DNA of 64,000 nucleotides from Chryseolinea lacunae (GCF_016735595.1 NZ_JAERRB010000018.1:81492-145491); one strand, 5' to 3'; shown: positions 27,394 to 37,597, counted from the first letter of the stretch. Notes: generated from the letters alone by a model not told the origin. Numbers and translations: made by a program.

Positions 27394-28230
27394 ATGTTGT
27401 TCAGAAAACATATACCGGCTTACCCCCTCTGCAATGTGATCCAGCATATGGTATATGTTAAGGGAGGTTCGTCGGCCATTCCATATATCAAAGAGCTGCC
27501 GGGGAGTGGCATCAACCTGGTCATCGATCTGAACGAAAAAACCAGCAATACTATTTTCGCAGAGCATGATTTCAGTGGCAAGCATATCGTAAAAAATGCC
27601 TGGATATCGGGCGTGCAGGCGAAAGCCATCTATTATAAAAACAACCCCGAGTCAACCATTGTCAGCGTTCGCTTCACCATGGGTGGATTCTATGCCCTTA
27701 GCAAAACACCCATCACAGCCATTGGCCATGTGGGCCTCGATGCGGTGTCGATCTTTGGTAATTCGTTTAACCATTTGTATCAAAAACTTATTGAAGCGGC
27801 GGATGTAGATGCGGTATTTGCCCTTATCGAAAACTATTTTGTGCAGTATGCGATCGAGGCCTCGTTTGAAAGCTCCCTCGTAAGGTTTATCGACAAAAAT
27901 ATTGCCCGGCCCATCGATTGGCTGATCAATAAATCGGGCTACTCTCAAAAGCATGTTATCAGTGTGGTGAAAAAACAAACCGGCTTCTCGCCCAAATACC
28001 TTCAACGGCTAAACCGGTTTCAAAACGTGGTGAATGAAATACAATTGCTTCGGGAAAGAACCGACTGGCTCACCATTGTTCAACGCTATGGCTACCACGA
28101 TCAAGCCCACTTCGTAAAAGAATTTGCGCACTTCACCGGCATCACGCCCACCGAATACCTGAGGTCGCAACTGGAAATTGAAGGAAACCAGCTGGTGACC
28201 GACATGATCCTTTCTCCTCCCACGCGCTAA
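27394..28230 (+). CDS. AraC-family transcriptional regulator
   Basis: The 278-residue protein has a DUF6597-like N-terminal sensor (IKELPGSGINLVIDLNE). Its AraC HTH contains WLINKSGYSQKHVISVVKKQTGFSPKYLQ and YGYHDQAHFVKEFAHFTGITPTEYL. No ligand can be named. It is followed 114 bases later by the epoxide hydrolase gene on the same strand, a likely but unproven target. Confidence 0.88.
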   Translation: MLFRKHIPAYPLCNVIQHMVYVKGGSSAIPYIKELPGSGINLVIDLNEKTSNTIFAEHDFSGKHIVKNAWISGVQAKAIYYKNNPESTIVSVRFTMGGFYALSKTPITAIGHVGLDAVSIFGNSFNHLYQKLIEAADVDAVFALIENYFVQYAIEASFESSLVRFIDKNIARPIDWLINKSGYSQKHVISVVKKQTGFSPKYLQRLNRFQNVVNEIQLLRERTDWLTIVQRYGYHDQAHFVKEFAHFTGITPTEYLRSQLEIEGNQLVTDMILSPPTR

Positions 28231-28323
28231 CCCCCACAGACACAATAGCCTGAGTCCATCCACGCCCTGGAAAGGGGTCCTGGGGAGGTAAATTTTTTAC
28301 AATGACCGCCCAGGCATCGGCTA

Positions 28324-28331
28324 TAGCTTTG
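28324..28331 (+). promoter_or_regulatory. possible -7 box of the epoxide hydrolase gene
   Basis: TAGCTTTG matches the Bacteroidota -7 consensus TAnnTTTG exactly and lies 13 bases before the ATG at 28345. A clear -33 TTTG at the usual distance was not found. Confidence 0.35.
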
Positions 28332-28344
28332 TAAAAAAAACAAT

Positions 28345-29487
28345 ATGAAAACGCCCACACCTTTTAAAATTGAAGTGCCGAACGAAGTGTTAACCGATCT
28401 GTCAACACGCTTGAAACAAACCCGCTGGACCGACGCCCCGGAATCTTCGGGATGGAATTTTGGAACAAATCCTGCCTACCTGCGCGAGCTGGTTCACTAC
28501 TGGCAAAATCAATACGACTGGAGGGCACAGGAAGCCGCCCTCAATAAACTCCCGCAATTTAAAGTGACCATCGACGGCGTGTCCATCCATTTCATCCATG
28601 CCAAGGGAAAAGGCAAAAATCCAAAGCCACTCATTTTAACACATGGTTGGCCCGATAGCTTCTACCGGTTTTATAAGGTGATTCCGATGCTTACCGACCC
28701 CGCAAGCTATGGCGGCAACCCCGACGAATCGTTTGATGTGGTGGTGCCGTCGGTGCCGGGCTTTGGCTTTTCCGACAAAGTTGCCCACAACAGCGATGCC
28801 ACAGCGGTCTTGTGGGCCAAGCTCATGACGGAAGTGCTCGGCTACACATCTTTTGTTGCTGCCGGTGGCGACGTGGGGTCGACCATAACCAAATCGCTTG
28901 CCAATCAGTTTCCGTCGCTTGTGAAGGCTATCCACTTAACCGACGTGGGGTATCCGAACGGATCGGAAGACTGGTCGACCATGACCGCGCCCGAACAGGA
29001 ATTTGGCCAATTTATTCAGAGATGGTTTTTTTCGGAGGGTGCCTTCAGTCTCCTTCAAGCCACCAAACCCCAGACGGTGGGCTATGGTTTGAACGATTCG
29101 CCGGTAGGGTTAGCGTCGTGGATGGTCGAGAAATTTCACGGCTGGTCTGGCAGCCCCGAAAACCTGGATGACCACTTCACAAAAGATGAGATCATCACCA
29201 ACGTGATGATCTATTGGGTAACGCAAACCATCAACACCTCCATTCGCACGTATGCTCTGGAGGCGCAGGCAGCGTGGTCGGGAGGTTTGAAGTCAAATCA
29301 AAAAGTGGATGTGCCCACAGGTGTATCATTGTTTCCTGGCGAGGCTCCATTTCCCATGGAATGGGTAAACCGGAAAGTGAACACAAAACGATTCAACAAA
29401 ATGACAACCGGCGGACACTTTGCCGCACTGGATGCGCCACAGGTTTTTTCAAAAGAGCTGGCGGACTTTTTTTATAGCGAAGGATGA
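28345..29487 (+). CDS. epoxide hydrolase (EHN plus alpha/beta-hydrolase)
   Basis: The 380-residue protein has the EHN domain at the N-terminus (FKIEVPNEVLTDLSTRLKQTRW). An alpha/beta-hydrolase core follows, with the oxyanion motif HGWPDSFYRF, the nucleophile elbow AAGGDVGS (Asp) and a C-terminal His in GGHFAALDAP. It should open epoxides with water through a covalent ester. The physiological substrate is unknown. No signal peptide was seen. A strong hairpin terminator follows. The AraC gene just upstream may regulate it. Confidence 0.88.
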   Translation: MKTPTPFKIEVPNEVLTDLSTRLKQTRWTDAPESSGWNFGTNPAYLRELVHYWQNQYDWRAQEAALNKLPQFKVTIDGVSIHFIHAKGKGKNPKPLILTHGWPDSFYRFYKVIPMLTDPASYGGNPDESFDVVVPSVPGFGFSDKVAHNSDATAVLWAKLMTEVLGYTSFVAAGGDVGSTITKSLANQFPSLVKAIHLTDVGYPNGSEDWSTMTAPEQEFGQFIQRWFFSEGAFSLLQATKPQTVGYGLNDSPVGLASWMVEKFHGWSGSPENLDDHFTKDEIITNVMIYWVTQTINTSIRTYALEAQAAWSGGLKSNQKVDVPTGVSLFPGEAPFPMEWVNRKVNTKRFNKMTTGGHFAALDAPQVFSKELADFFYSEG

Positions 29488-29529
29488 CAGGATTGGTTTG
29501 AGTGAGGGTGTTTGGTTCACTGCGAATAA

Positions 29530-29570
29530 AAAGCCCGTTCCGATTTTAATCGGAACGGGCTTTCATTTTT
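29530..29570 (+). terminator. strong intrinsic terminator
   Basis: AAAGCCCGTTCCGATT (29530-29545) pairs with AATCGGAACGGGCTTT (29548-29563), followed by CATTTTTG. It lies between convergent genes and can also form on the minus strand, where an A/T-rich flank follows. Confidence 0.85.
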
Positions 29571-29635
29571 GTTACCTGACAACAACTTCTTGAATTTTCA
29601 TGCCATCAAGGTTTGATCTTGATTCAAATACTATT

Positions 29636-30388
29636 CTACTTATACGTTGTTACGTAAACATTCTCGGGTTCATTCAGTACTTCGTTAAACTCTTCCGTTC
29701 GGATGAGCTTATTCTGCCGGTTATAAAAATATTTTATCTTTTGTGTCAAGATCCTCTGTTCATCAAATCTGAGAAATTCAGCGAGGTTTCCTTGCCGGTC
29801 AAATAGGGTATAGTTGTGCCATCCCGGATATGAAGACGTTGTATAGTGAATTTGTTGGGCCTTTTCATTGTAGTCATACTTGATGACGTAGTAAAGCCGA
29901 CCGTCTCTGAAATATTGTATCTGGATATTGTTCCGTAGAGAGTCGTAGCTGTAGATGGCCTCAAGTCCATTGCTCCGCGTTTCTTTCATAAGGAGCGTGT
30001 CGTTCCTGTCGTAATAATAAACTGTATTACCGACTTCATTCTTTTCGTTGTTGACCATTTTTCTTTTGAGCCTGCCCAATTGGTCATAAAAGAAGAGCGT
30101 TTTAGATGATTCCAGTTTGCCGGAAAATCCAATCATTTGTAATTTTTCTCCACTACTTGGCCACGCTCGTTAAACATTTGCTCCGAGTTGTTGATCATTT
30201 TTCCATTGTCGAAATATGTTGTTCTGATCGCTCGTCCGTTTGTATCATATTCATTGGTCTCCCTTATGGTTTTAACAGTATCGCCTGTTTCGCTAAAGGA
30301 AAAATGATGTGTGATGGATTTTGATTGTCCGAAACAATCAAAGGATAAAAGAAGCACAAGGGGTGAGGGTGAATAATTTTTCTGGCAT
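29636..30388 (-). pseudogene. secreted YD-repeat-like protein, apparently frameshifted
   Basis: Two adjoining frames (30133-30357 and 29636-30136) read as one protein with repeated 'YYDRNDTLLMKETRSNG'/'TLFDRQGNLAEFLRFD' units. These resemble YD/RHS-type or MORN-like repeats. The first frame ends and the second starts at a 4-base overlap (ATGA). A single base missing from the A run around 30143 would join them smoothly. The first frame opens only at a GTG. Bases upstream to an ATG at 30388 encode a good signal-peptide start in another frame, joined by removing one base from the C run at 30361. Two small indels may have broken the gene. Translational coupling or sequencing errors are alternatives. 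Confidence 0.55.
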
Positions 30389-30463
30389 TCTAATTTTTAG
30401 TTGAGATTCCCTTTCAAGTTCACGTGACAGCACAATTTCAAATCATTGCAGCAGATACACTTG

Positions 30464-31213
30464 CTAGCGCGAGTGCATTACTTTGTCGTACAGACTTTTT
30501 AGTTGCGTGTCACCAAAACCATAATTGCTTTCGCGGTTCCAAAATTCTTTGAACACTTTATGGAAATCGGTGGAGATATTTTTTGTGATGTCTTCAATAA
30601 CTCTTTCGGGCCTTCCGTTTGTGCCATCTCTTGGAAAGCGGTCAACATGTGCCTTTACTACTTCTTGCAGATAGGGAAAAGCTAAAGATTGATGCGTTGA
30701 GAGATTTGTCAACTCTTCCAGGTTGCCATTTTTGTAAGCCGTCCACAACGTTTGCCCGAAATTAATATCGGCTTCGCTTAACTGAATTCTATCCGAATAA
30801 CAACCTTAAGTTCATCTGAATTTGCTGGCCCCAAGCCATTCCAAAAATGTTTACTGGTTTTGTCTAAATAAGAAGTGGAAATGACAAAGACGTTTCTCGT
30901 AATTGACAAACTATGAATAATTGAAATAACGAACCACATATTTACTTGGCAGAACAAGTCATATTCAAACCAGAGATTAAACTCAGAGTGATCAGGTGCA
31001 TTCATTATTTTTTTAAATTCTTTTACAACAGAATTATGGTATTCGCTTTTGGTTATTCCCATATATTGGGCTCTTGATCGCCAAAAGTCATGGAGGCCAT
31101 CGCCGGATAAGTCTCCGTCAATAAGACCTTCTCTAACCACCATAATCTCCCCTTCAATTTTGCAGTTGGAAAACTATAGCAAGGGCGTCGCCGTTTAAAA
31201 TATTGTAGACCAT
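30464..31213 (-). pseudogene. DUF1835-like protein, two frameshifts
   Basis: Three frames together give a DUF1835-like protein of about 249 residues. The start MVYNILNGDALA (ATG at 31213) is in one frame. The body is in a second frame: GEIMVVREGLIDGD, FWRSRAQYMG, EFNLWFEYDLFCQVNMWFVISII. The C-terminal part LSEADINFGQTLWTAYKNGNLEELTNL is in a third. The first shift lies in the run near 31170-31173 (one base too many), the second near 30780 (one base too few). The family motifs are conserved apart from the shifts, so the loss is recent or due to sequence error. The family's function is unknown. Confidence 0.6.
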
Positions 31214-31344
31214 GCCCGTGAGTTTTTAGCGTTGCTATTCAAAGATATGAGATTTAGGCGATAGCAAGCGCAAACAAACAAGGCTGAGTAAGCATGTTTT
31301 TTGACGGCTGGATGAAATGAAGAATGCAACCCTGTGCGGGGCAC

Positions 31345-32034
31345 TCACTGAAGTTCGTAGTACGAATCCACAACTTCCTGGCCGGTGTAGTTGGGGCCGG
31401 CCTGATCGTTGGCACCGATGTATGTGAAAGGAATGTTTAGCGAACGGTTTCCTGTTGCCGTGAGCAGGTGACGTTTGTTGTTATATGTCAACCCACTGTC
31501 GTGAAGCCAGGTTGATATGTGTTTGTGAAAATTCTTTTGCGAGAGGCTTTTGAAATTCTGTAGATCCAGATTGGCTACAAATGTTCCACCGGGTGTTAGT
31601 AGGCTGCACGCCTTTTGAATGGCGCCTAGCTTGTCGCCAATATAGTGTAGTCCATGAACGCAGGTTATCAGGTCAAATTTGAAATTCGTGCTTAGGCTTC
31701 GAAAAGATTCTGTGAGAAGTGTGATGGAATTGAGGTCGGCGGGTATTGGATCGTAGGCATCGACCAGGTCAACACCTACCATGCGGAAATGATGGCTGGG
31801 AAATTGGGGGTTGAGATGTAGTGTGGTTTGAATGAGTGCTTTGGCTCGTCCACAACAGATGTCCATCCATGCAACAGCGTTCGACTTCTGGCAACGATCG
31901 GCCAGAAATTCTACGGGCGACAGCCAGATGTCGCGTTCGTAGCTATTTACACCTGTTGCGTTGCGCTCTCTATTCATCCGATTGTTTGCTACAACGGTTG
32001 AATGCTCCAGGCGATCGTTGGGAAGAAGGTTCAT
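31345..32034 (-). CDS. SAM-dependent methyltransferase
   Basis: The 229-residue protein has a class I methyltransferase fold. Motif I reads WMDICCGRAKAL, the acidic loop VGVDLVD, and motif IV FDLITCVHGLHYIGD, followed by LLTPGGTFVANLDL. Motif I has CC-G-R in place of the common GxGxG but fits the shape. The substrate is unknown. Its ATG overlaps the stop of a 34-residue ORF upstream (ATGA), which suggests coupled translation. Confidence 0.78.
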   Translation of the reverse strand: MNLLPNDRLEHSTVVANNRMNRERNATGVNSYERDIWLSPVEFLADRCQKSNAVAWMDICCGRAKALIQTTLHLNPQFPSHHFRMVGVDLVDAYDPIPADLNSITLLTESFRSLSTNFKFDLITCVHGLHYIGDKLGAIQKACSLLTPGGTFVANLDLQNFKSLSQKNFHKHISTWLHDSGLTYNNKRHLLTATGNRSLNIPFTYIGANDQAGPNYTGQEVVDSYYELQ

Positions 32035-32135
32035 TTGACCAGGCGGCGATTAGCTTGGGCATCGATGGTCTTTCGCATGGCGGTGGCTGCCTGGATGAAT
32101 CCGGCTGGGGCAACCACAAAGCCAATCTTTGCCAT
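32031..32135 (-). CDS. 34-residue ORF coupled to the methyltransferase
   Basis: This short frame (ATG at 32135) overlaps the methyltransferase start by four bases (TGA/ATG), a usual sign of translational coupling. The peptide has a small hydrophobic part (IGFVVAPAGFIQAAT) and a basic tail, with no known motif. It may be a leader peptide, the remnant of a gene, a substrate of the enzyme, or chance. No conclusion on function is possible. Confidence 0.35.
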   Translation of the reverse strand: MAKIGFVVAPAGFIQAATAMRKTIDAQANRRLVK

Positions 32136-32221
32136 TAAAAAAGCTAACAAATAAAAATTTAAAATTAGGATCTGATTTTTAAATTTTAGTGTGGGTGACA
32201 CCATGCTCGACCCTGAGCAAC

Positions 32222-33844
32222 TCATTCCACAATTACCTTTCTAGTGAATTTTTTTCCATCTACATATCCTGAAATAAAATACACACCCTTGTTCCTTCCG
32301 AGCTTTACTTCAGCACAATTTGCCGTTTTAAAATTAACATACACGTTATTAACGACCTGACCCAATTCATTAATCAACTCTAAAGACGAAATTTTAGTCG
32401 TCGATTCTATATTGAATTCTCCCTTCGATGGTATTGGATATATTTTCACAAGGTCACCGCCTCTAATAATATGTTCCCGAGTTTCTTTATTGATTTTAGC
32501 CACAAGGATATCTGAATATCCATTTGATTTTTGTGTAAAGTCACGAACATTGATCGACTCTCTGAAAAATCCGGTCAAAAATATTTGATCATTTGCCATG
32601 CCTACGTCATTGAGATGATCTTGTCCCGCTCCTCCGATAGATTCTAATGACAACAGCGCTCCGTCACCAGTCAACTGAGCTAAAAAAATATCATCGGCAC
32701 CTCGGCTCTCAAGCACGGACCCGTCGTTGAAATCAATTGTTTGCTGAAAGTTCCCACCGAGACACACTGTATTTGCCCGATCGATTGATATTGATTTGCC
32801 AGTATCGTTGCCTACACTTCCGAATGACTTAGCCCATACAAAATTCCCATTTTCATCGAGTCTGATTAGATAGGCATCCTGCAATCCCTTGGAATAAAGC
32901 ATGTTCGCATCCCATTTCATAACGCCATTAAAAGATCCTGCCATATAGAGATTCTTGTTGTTCAGGACGACATCTTCAACGGTTGCGTGATTATTTTCCC
33001 CTATTTCCTTTAGCCATAAGGTTTTTCCTTCCAGACTATACTTCGCAAGACCGATTCGCTCTGGAGTATTAGTGGAGGTGATGTCACCAAGTTTAAATCT
33101 CCCTTTAAACTCAGCTGCAACAATACACCCCTGCTCATTGCAAGTCACCTTTCTTCCAAGACCTTCCTGTTCACTCTGCGATTGTCTTGCCCAGAGCAAG
33201 TCTCCATTTGTGTTATATTTCACAAAAAACATATCCGTAGAATTCTGTGATTCTAACTGCGTGTTACTAAATTTTGTCTTGCCCTGAAAAGAACCGGTAA
33301 GATAGATCCCCCCCAAATTGTCGATGGCCAATGCATGGGGAACATCTTGACTTGCACCGCCTGCCGTTTTGACCCAGATGAGTTGCCCATTCAAGGCGTA
33401 TTTCGCAAGAAATATATCATCCATTCCATGCGATACGACCTCAATATTTGAAAATTTGGCAGACGAAAGAAAAACTCCAGTCACATAAATGAAGCCATCG
33501 TAAAATAGAATGTCAGCCCCATACTCTGTGAGACTGGATCTTAGTACGGTATCACCGCCAACTTGATTACACCAAATTGGCTCTCCCATGGCATTATACT
33601 TTGCAATAAACGCATCGCTATCACCTTTGGATGACAGTCGAGTTCCACCAAATTGTACCTCAGACTGGAAGCCTCCTGTAACATACATGTTTCCATCTTC
33701 GTCCAAAGTGATGGCCGTGCCATGATCAACATACATCCCACCAGATGAGCGTACAGATTCAGATTGGGTGGATTGAGCCGTTACCAAATTGTTGTGCGCC
33801 AGACAACACACCAATATCAAAAGAGCGTTTATCCTCAATTTCAT
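32222..33844 (-). CDS. T9SS-secreted SBBP-repeat protein
   Basis: The 540-residue protein has a signal peptide (LLILVCCLAHNNLVTAQS) and about eight repeats of the SBBP type, each with 'GNMYVTGGFQ..VQFG....SKGDSDAFIAKYN'-like spacing. They probably form a beta-propeller. The last 75 residues are a type IX secretion sorting domain (KIYPIPSKGEFNIES, NKGVYFISG). It is a secreted or surface-bound protein of unknown role. The next gene upstream on the strand ends 18 bases before it and may share its transcript. Confidence 0.85.
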   Translation of the reverse strand: MKLRINALLILVCCLAHNNLVTAQSTQSESVRSSGGMYVDHGTAITLDEDGNMYVTGGFQSEVQFGGTRLSSKGDSDAFIAKYNAMGEPIWCNQVGGDTVLRSSLTEYGADILFYDGFIYVTGVFLSSAKFSNIEVVSHGMDDIFLAKYALNGQLIWVKTAGGASQDVPHALAIDNLGGIYLTGSFQGKTKFSNTQLESQNSTDMFFVKYNTNGDLLWARQSQSEQEGLGRKVTCNEQGCIVAAEFKGRFKLGDITSTNTPERIGLAKYSLEGKTLWLKEIGENNHATVEDVVLNNKNLYMAGSFNGVMKWDANMLYSKGLQDAYLIRLDENGNFVWAKSFGSVGNDTGKSISIDRANTVCLGGNFQQTIDFNDGSVLESRGADDIFLAQLTGDGALLSLESIGGAGQDHLNDVGMANDQIFLTGFFRESINVRDFTQKSNGYSDILVAKINKETREHIIRGGDLVKIYPIPSKGEFNIESTTKISSLELINELGQVVNNVYVNFKTANCAEVKLGRNKGVYFISGYVDGKKFTRKVIVE

Positions 33845-33862
33845 TCAAATGTTATTTTACAG

Positions 33863-36367
33863 TTAGTGAAAATATAAATCGTCACAAGACGCCAATGGAC
33901 TCAACGTGACGTTTGCCCCAGACTTAATGCTGAGATTGGGCTTGAGCGTTATGACGGTGCCTATATATTTTGCCTTGGCTCCTGTGTCAAATACCGCCGA
34001 TGTGCCCCCACCCAATACGATAGCGCCTTTCACAACATCAGATTGCGCACTATTTACTGTAAAGTCAGTGGAAGTAAATGGAACCAACTTACAATACTCG
34101 TCGAAGTTATAAATTCCTACTCGGGAACCTGTATTCGGAGCGTAGTAATCCATGAGGTATGGACCCGAAACAATTGGAGCAAACTCTGACGTTGTATAGT
34201 TAATCTTGTAAGTTTGATAGCTATCAATCCAGAAGTCGTAAAATTTCTTAAATACATAAATTTTATAATTAAGTGCGCCGCTACCATTCCTTAACCCGAC
34301 TTTAACGGCAGCATACTTGTTCGAAAGCGACAGTGCATTGGGGGTATTGTGCGATTGAACTTCACAAATCAAAGTTCCATCATTAATATCCGGGTCGATG
34401 TCTAGATGAAAACTGGCGGTTGGCGCCATATTATCTTGCCAGCCACTGGGGCCGACCTCATAAATATTAGCCACACTCCACGTTCTACTTCCACAACCAA
34501 CAAAGGGAATATAACATCCCATAATAGTGTTATTGGCATAAGCTATATCTCTGAAGAATCCGGGCTGCCCTGGAGCGGGGGGTGGAGCTGATATAATTTT
34601 CTTATTGGCAAAGTCCCAAACCCCAGCCGATGTCTTGCTGACTACATAGGCTAGACCATTCACGTGAGCAACAATATAGCGCTGATCAATAAAAACGTTT
34701 CCCACCACGAGGTCAGTACCAATTGTGGCGGTGAGTTTTACCTTTGTTATCGTGCTGGCAGACCACGTCGTAGTTTTCGTCACCAAGACCAAATAAACAC
34801 CATCTGCTGCCACGTTGAGATATACAGCTTGACCATCGTAAAAATCAAAACGAGCACCGCCTACAGAGGTTGAAAGTTGGATTTGATTCTGAGTTGTCGA
34901 CTGTATGCTTAAGGCATTGTTGGCGCTGTTTCCAACGGCATCAAAATAATGAAGAACAGGAAAGCCAGACCCAGCGGTTCTAAGGACGATCATCGCATTA
35001 TTTTTTATCTTTACCGCCAAGTTACTATACCCAGATGCGGTAGGATTAAATTGCTCTGTCAACTTCCATAACTCAGCCCCTCCAGTTCTTTTGTAAACAT
35101 TAACAGCCTTGTTATCAACAAGCACCGCATGGACAGTACCGTCCAACGATATACCCGTAATTGACTGTGCATTGGGGTCCATTGCTGATAGTTTTTTTGA
35201 ATATTCCGTTTCCAGTTCAGGAGATTCCCTTACTTGAATAATTTGCTCGAAGATGGGACCTCTATCTCCAAGATTACTTGTAACCTGAAGCCTCGCTTTA
35301 AATACTCCTGCCGTGTTATATGTGAAGGACGCCTTCGCCTCATAGTTGGAAGGCTCCATAAATTTGTTTGCTTGAATATCCCCCTGAAAGTCCGGAGGCA
35401 AATCATAGTTCCAAAACCACCCGACTATATTTGCGTGTGGCGACGATGTGTCATAAAAATCTACCGTCTCACCTTTTCTAATTGAAATTTTTGAGGACGT
35501 AAAACTGGGAGTCAGCTCGACAGCCTGACTAAGGACTTTTACTCTTTTGATTTTAGTAACCACATTGTTGCAGCCGTCAAGAATCCTCAGCGAAACATCC
35601 CAATCGCCTGGCGTATCAAATGTATATGTGGGATTTTGCGATGTACTGGAGGACATTGGAAAATTCCATTGCCATGCCACCCCATAGTTACAGGGAAGAA
35701 CTGTTTTGTCTAAGAATTGCACTGGCGTACCTGCGTAAACTGGAGCCGCCCAAATAAAATCCACAAGAGGTTGAGACTTCACAGTGATAGCTTGTGTGGC
35801 CGTCTTTGGAGCCGCACCATCGCTAACCGTTAAGGTAATGGTGTATACTCCGGTAACATCGAATCGAATCGTAGGATTGATACTGTTCGCGCCCCCGGAA
35901 ATATAAGTAAATCCGTTATTAGGAGAAATCGACCATGTGTGACTCGTGATTAACCCCGTGGATTCAGCACACGACAGATCAACTGTTAGCGGAGGGGGAC
36001 CGCTTGCTAAAGATGCATTGATGATGGCACGGAGTTCTGTTGTTACCGTGATTGTCTTACTATAATTACTTTGCTCGGCACCGCTTTTCACAGTCAACTT
36101 CACCGTGTACTCACCGGCAAAACTGTATATGTGACTAGGGTTCATTTCAGTAGAGACGGTGCCATCACCAAACTCCCAAGTCCATTGGTTTACAAACGAT
36201 GGAGTGGAGAGGTCCTTAAAATTTACTTTATAAGGATAGTTCCAGTCAATCAAATGAGAAAAATTTGCTTGAAGGGGATCAGCCAAAGCTTGTGACGATG
36301 TAAAAAGCACGAAGGTAATTACGAAGGCCCTTTTACCAAATTCGCTTGATTGCATTATTCTGTACAT
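33863..36367 (-). CDS. secreted protein with PKD domains
   Basis: The 834-residue protein has a signal peptide (FVITFVLFTSSQALA) and at least four PKD domains in the first half. Each contains the typical 'W.FGDG....NP.H.Y...G.Y.V.L.V' pattern, for example WTWEFGDGTVSTEMNPSHIY and WQWNFPMSSSTSQNPTYTF. The second half is beta-rich with propeller-like repeats. The C-terminus (KYIGTVITLKPNLSIKSGANVTL) resembles repeat units seen in Bacteroidota surface proteins and lacks a standard T9SS sorting domain. The start could be 36367 or 36355. It is encoded just upstream of the SBBP gene and may form an operon with it. Confidence 0.82.
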   Translation of the reverse strand: MYRIMQSSEFGKRAFVITFVLFTSSQALADPLQANFSHLIDWNYPYKVNFKDLSTPSFVNQWTWEFGDGTVSTEMNPSHIYSFAGEYTVKLTVKSGAEQSNYSKTITVTTELRAIINASLASGPPPLTVDLSCAESTGLITSHTWSISPNNGFTYISGGANSINPTIRFDVTGVYTITLTVSDGAAPKTATQAITVKSQPLVDFIWAAPVYAGTPVQFLDKTVLPCNYGVAWQWNFPMSSSTSQNPTYTFDTPGDWDVSLRILDGCNNVVTKIKRVKVLSQAVELTPSFTSSKISIRKGETVDFYDTSSPHANIVGWFWNYDLPPDFQGDIQANKFMEPSNYEAKASFTYNTAGVFKARLQVTSNLGDRGPIFEQIIQVRESPELETEYSKKLSAMDPNAQSITGISLDGTVHAVLVDNKAVNVYKRTGGAELWKLTEQFNPTASGYSNLAVKIKNNAMIVLRTAGSGFPVLHYFDAVGNSANNALSIQSTTQNQIQLSTSVGGARFDFYDGQAVYLNVAADGVYLVLVTKTTTWSASTITKVKLTATIGTDLVVGNVFIDQRYIVAHVNGLAYVVSKTSAGVWDFANKKIISAPPPAPGQPGFFRDIAYANNTIMGCYIPFVGCGSRTWSVANIYEVGPSGWQDNMAPTASFHLDIDPDINDGTLICEVQSHNTPNALSLSNKYAAVKVGLRNGSGALNYKIYVFKKFYDFWIDSYQTYKINYTTSEFAPIVSGPYLMDYYAPNTGSRVGIYNFDEYCKLVPFTSTDFTVNSAQSDVVKGAIVLGGGTSAVFDTGAKAKYIGTVITLKPNLSIKSGANVTLSPLASCDDLYFH

Positions 36368-36394
36368 AAGGATATATCTAATTTTAAAAATCAA

Positions 36395-36989
36395 TATATG
36401 TTTCTGACCTTATACCGTTGCCTCTTTTTTATCTCCTATCTAATTGATGCATCAAAAAACTTCAGCCACATTTAAAGCCAAGAACAATCTACTTTCTATT
36501 CATTTATTGCAAGAACGCTTCGATCTTAACATTTCCAGAGCTTCTGTTTATGTGCTTGATTTTTTAACTTCCACCGCCGTTCAATTTAGATACAATATCA
36601 ACTTCTCAACAAACAACAACATTCATGTTCCAATACGCACCCCTCCTCAAAGAGAAGAAGTGTTAACGTAAGCCAACGCATTTTTAAATGCAATACATAC
36701 AATCAAAGGAGAAAAATCTGATTTCATATTGGCGATCTTCATTTCTTGAAGTCAATCACTTAAATAATCAAAACGTACGCAATTGTCGACTTGAGCATGC
36801 AATAACACGCTTTCCATCGAATGTAAGTGGAGGGATATCAAATTCTCGTAATCTCAATCTAGCACAACATGAATACATACTGACGCAAAAATAATAATGC
36901 AAGGAGCATAAATATTGCGTGAGAAAAAAATCGAACCGAAAAAATCTTTTTCTCGCAATCCTGTTCCATAAATAAATTTGTTGACTTGG
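36395..36989. other. AT-rich stretch with no supported gene
   Basis: Only short frames occur here, without recognisable protein features, signal peptide or start context. The stretch separates the secreted-protein genes from the mobile island. I see no tRNA and no strong repeat. Confidence 0.5.
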
Positions 36990-37469
36990 TTTCATGTCTA
37001 TAAGTTCGTGCGGAGAAAAGAGGTGTTAGACATCTACACTATCTACATAACAGAGGCCTGGAATGAACAAACCAGCGATCAACGAGGCAATTGTAAAAAG
37101 ATCAAATCTGAAATCAAAGAAGTAGAACAAAAGCTCGTATACATCCGAGACCTGCTTCCCAAGCAAATTGAACCCAATGAGGCACGAATACAGCATCAAA
37201 CTTGAAAAGCTGGAGTCAATGGAACGCAGGCAGGATGAAACGAAAGTCGATCTTGAGGGGACGCCTATCGAAGGGCGTGTGTAACTTATTGAGGTTACAT
37301 CTGATCTATGAAGCCGGCGATATTGAGAAGAAGCGGGAAGTAATTGGTTCGACGTATCCCAAAAATCTCACTTTTGACGGAGGTGTTTTTCGAACACTAA
37401 ACTCAATGAAACATCTATTTGATCGACAAGGAGTTAGAAGACGAAAAAAGAGGACAAATGAAAAAATAG
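36990..37469 (+). pseudogene. decayed C-terminal part of a large serine recombinase
   Basis: Pieces of the tail of a site-specific serine recombinase are seen in order but in different frames. Frame 1 holds EQTSDQRGNCKKIKSEIKE and LVYIRDLLPKQIEP. Frame 2 (from 37186) holds YSIKLEKLESMERRQDETK. Frame 3 holds LLRLHLIYEAGDIEKKREVI and STYPKNLTFDGG. The final piece, IYLIDKELEDEKRG, is back in frame 1 and ends at TAG 37467-37469. At least three shifts in 460 bases rule out one protein. The N-terminal catalytic domain is missing. It marks the left part of an old mobile element. A perfect 9-base hairpin (37449-37457/37474-37482) overlaps its end. Confidence 0.75.
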
Positions 37470-37597
37470 TCACTTGTCCTCTCAGGTCGCCCTCCCTGTA
37501 CAATTTTCGAACACTTTTTTAGAGGATTTGAAACGGCTGGCAAGCCTAGCGGCATAGTTCCGCAGGTTTTCCGGCCTTTTTCATTAATGGGCAGGCA

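Noticed and set aside
36444..36894. Two short plus-strand frames in the AT-rich gap
   Set aside because: No coding-like composition, signal peptide or known motif, and they lie in a region where chance frames are common.
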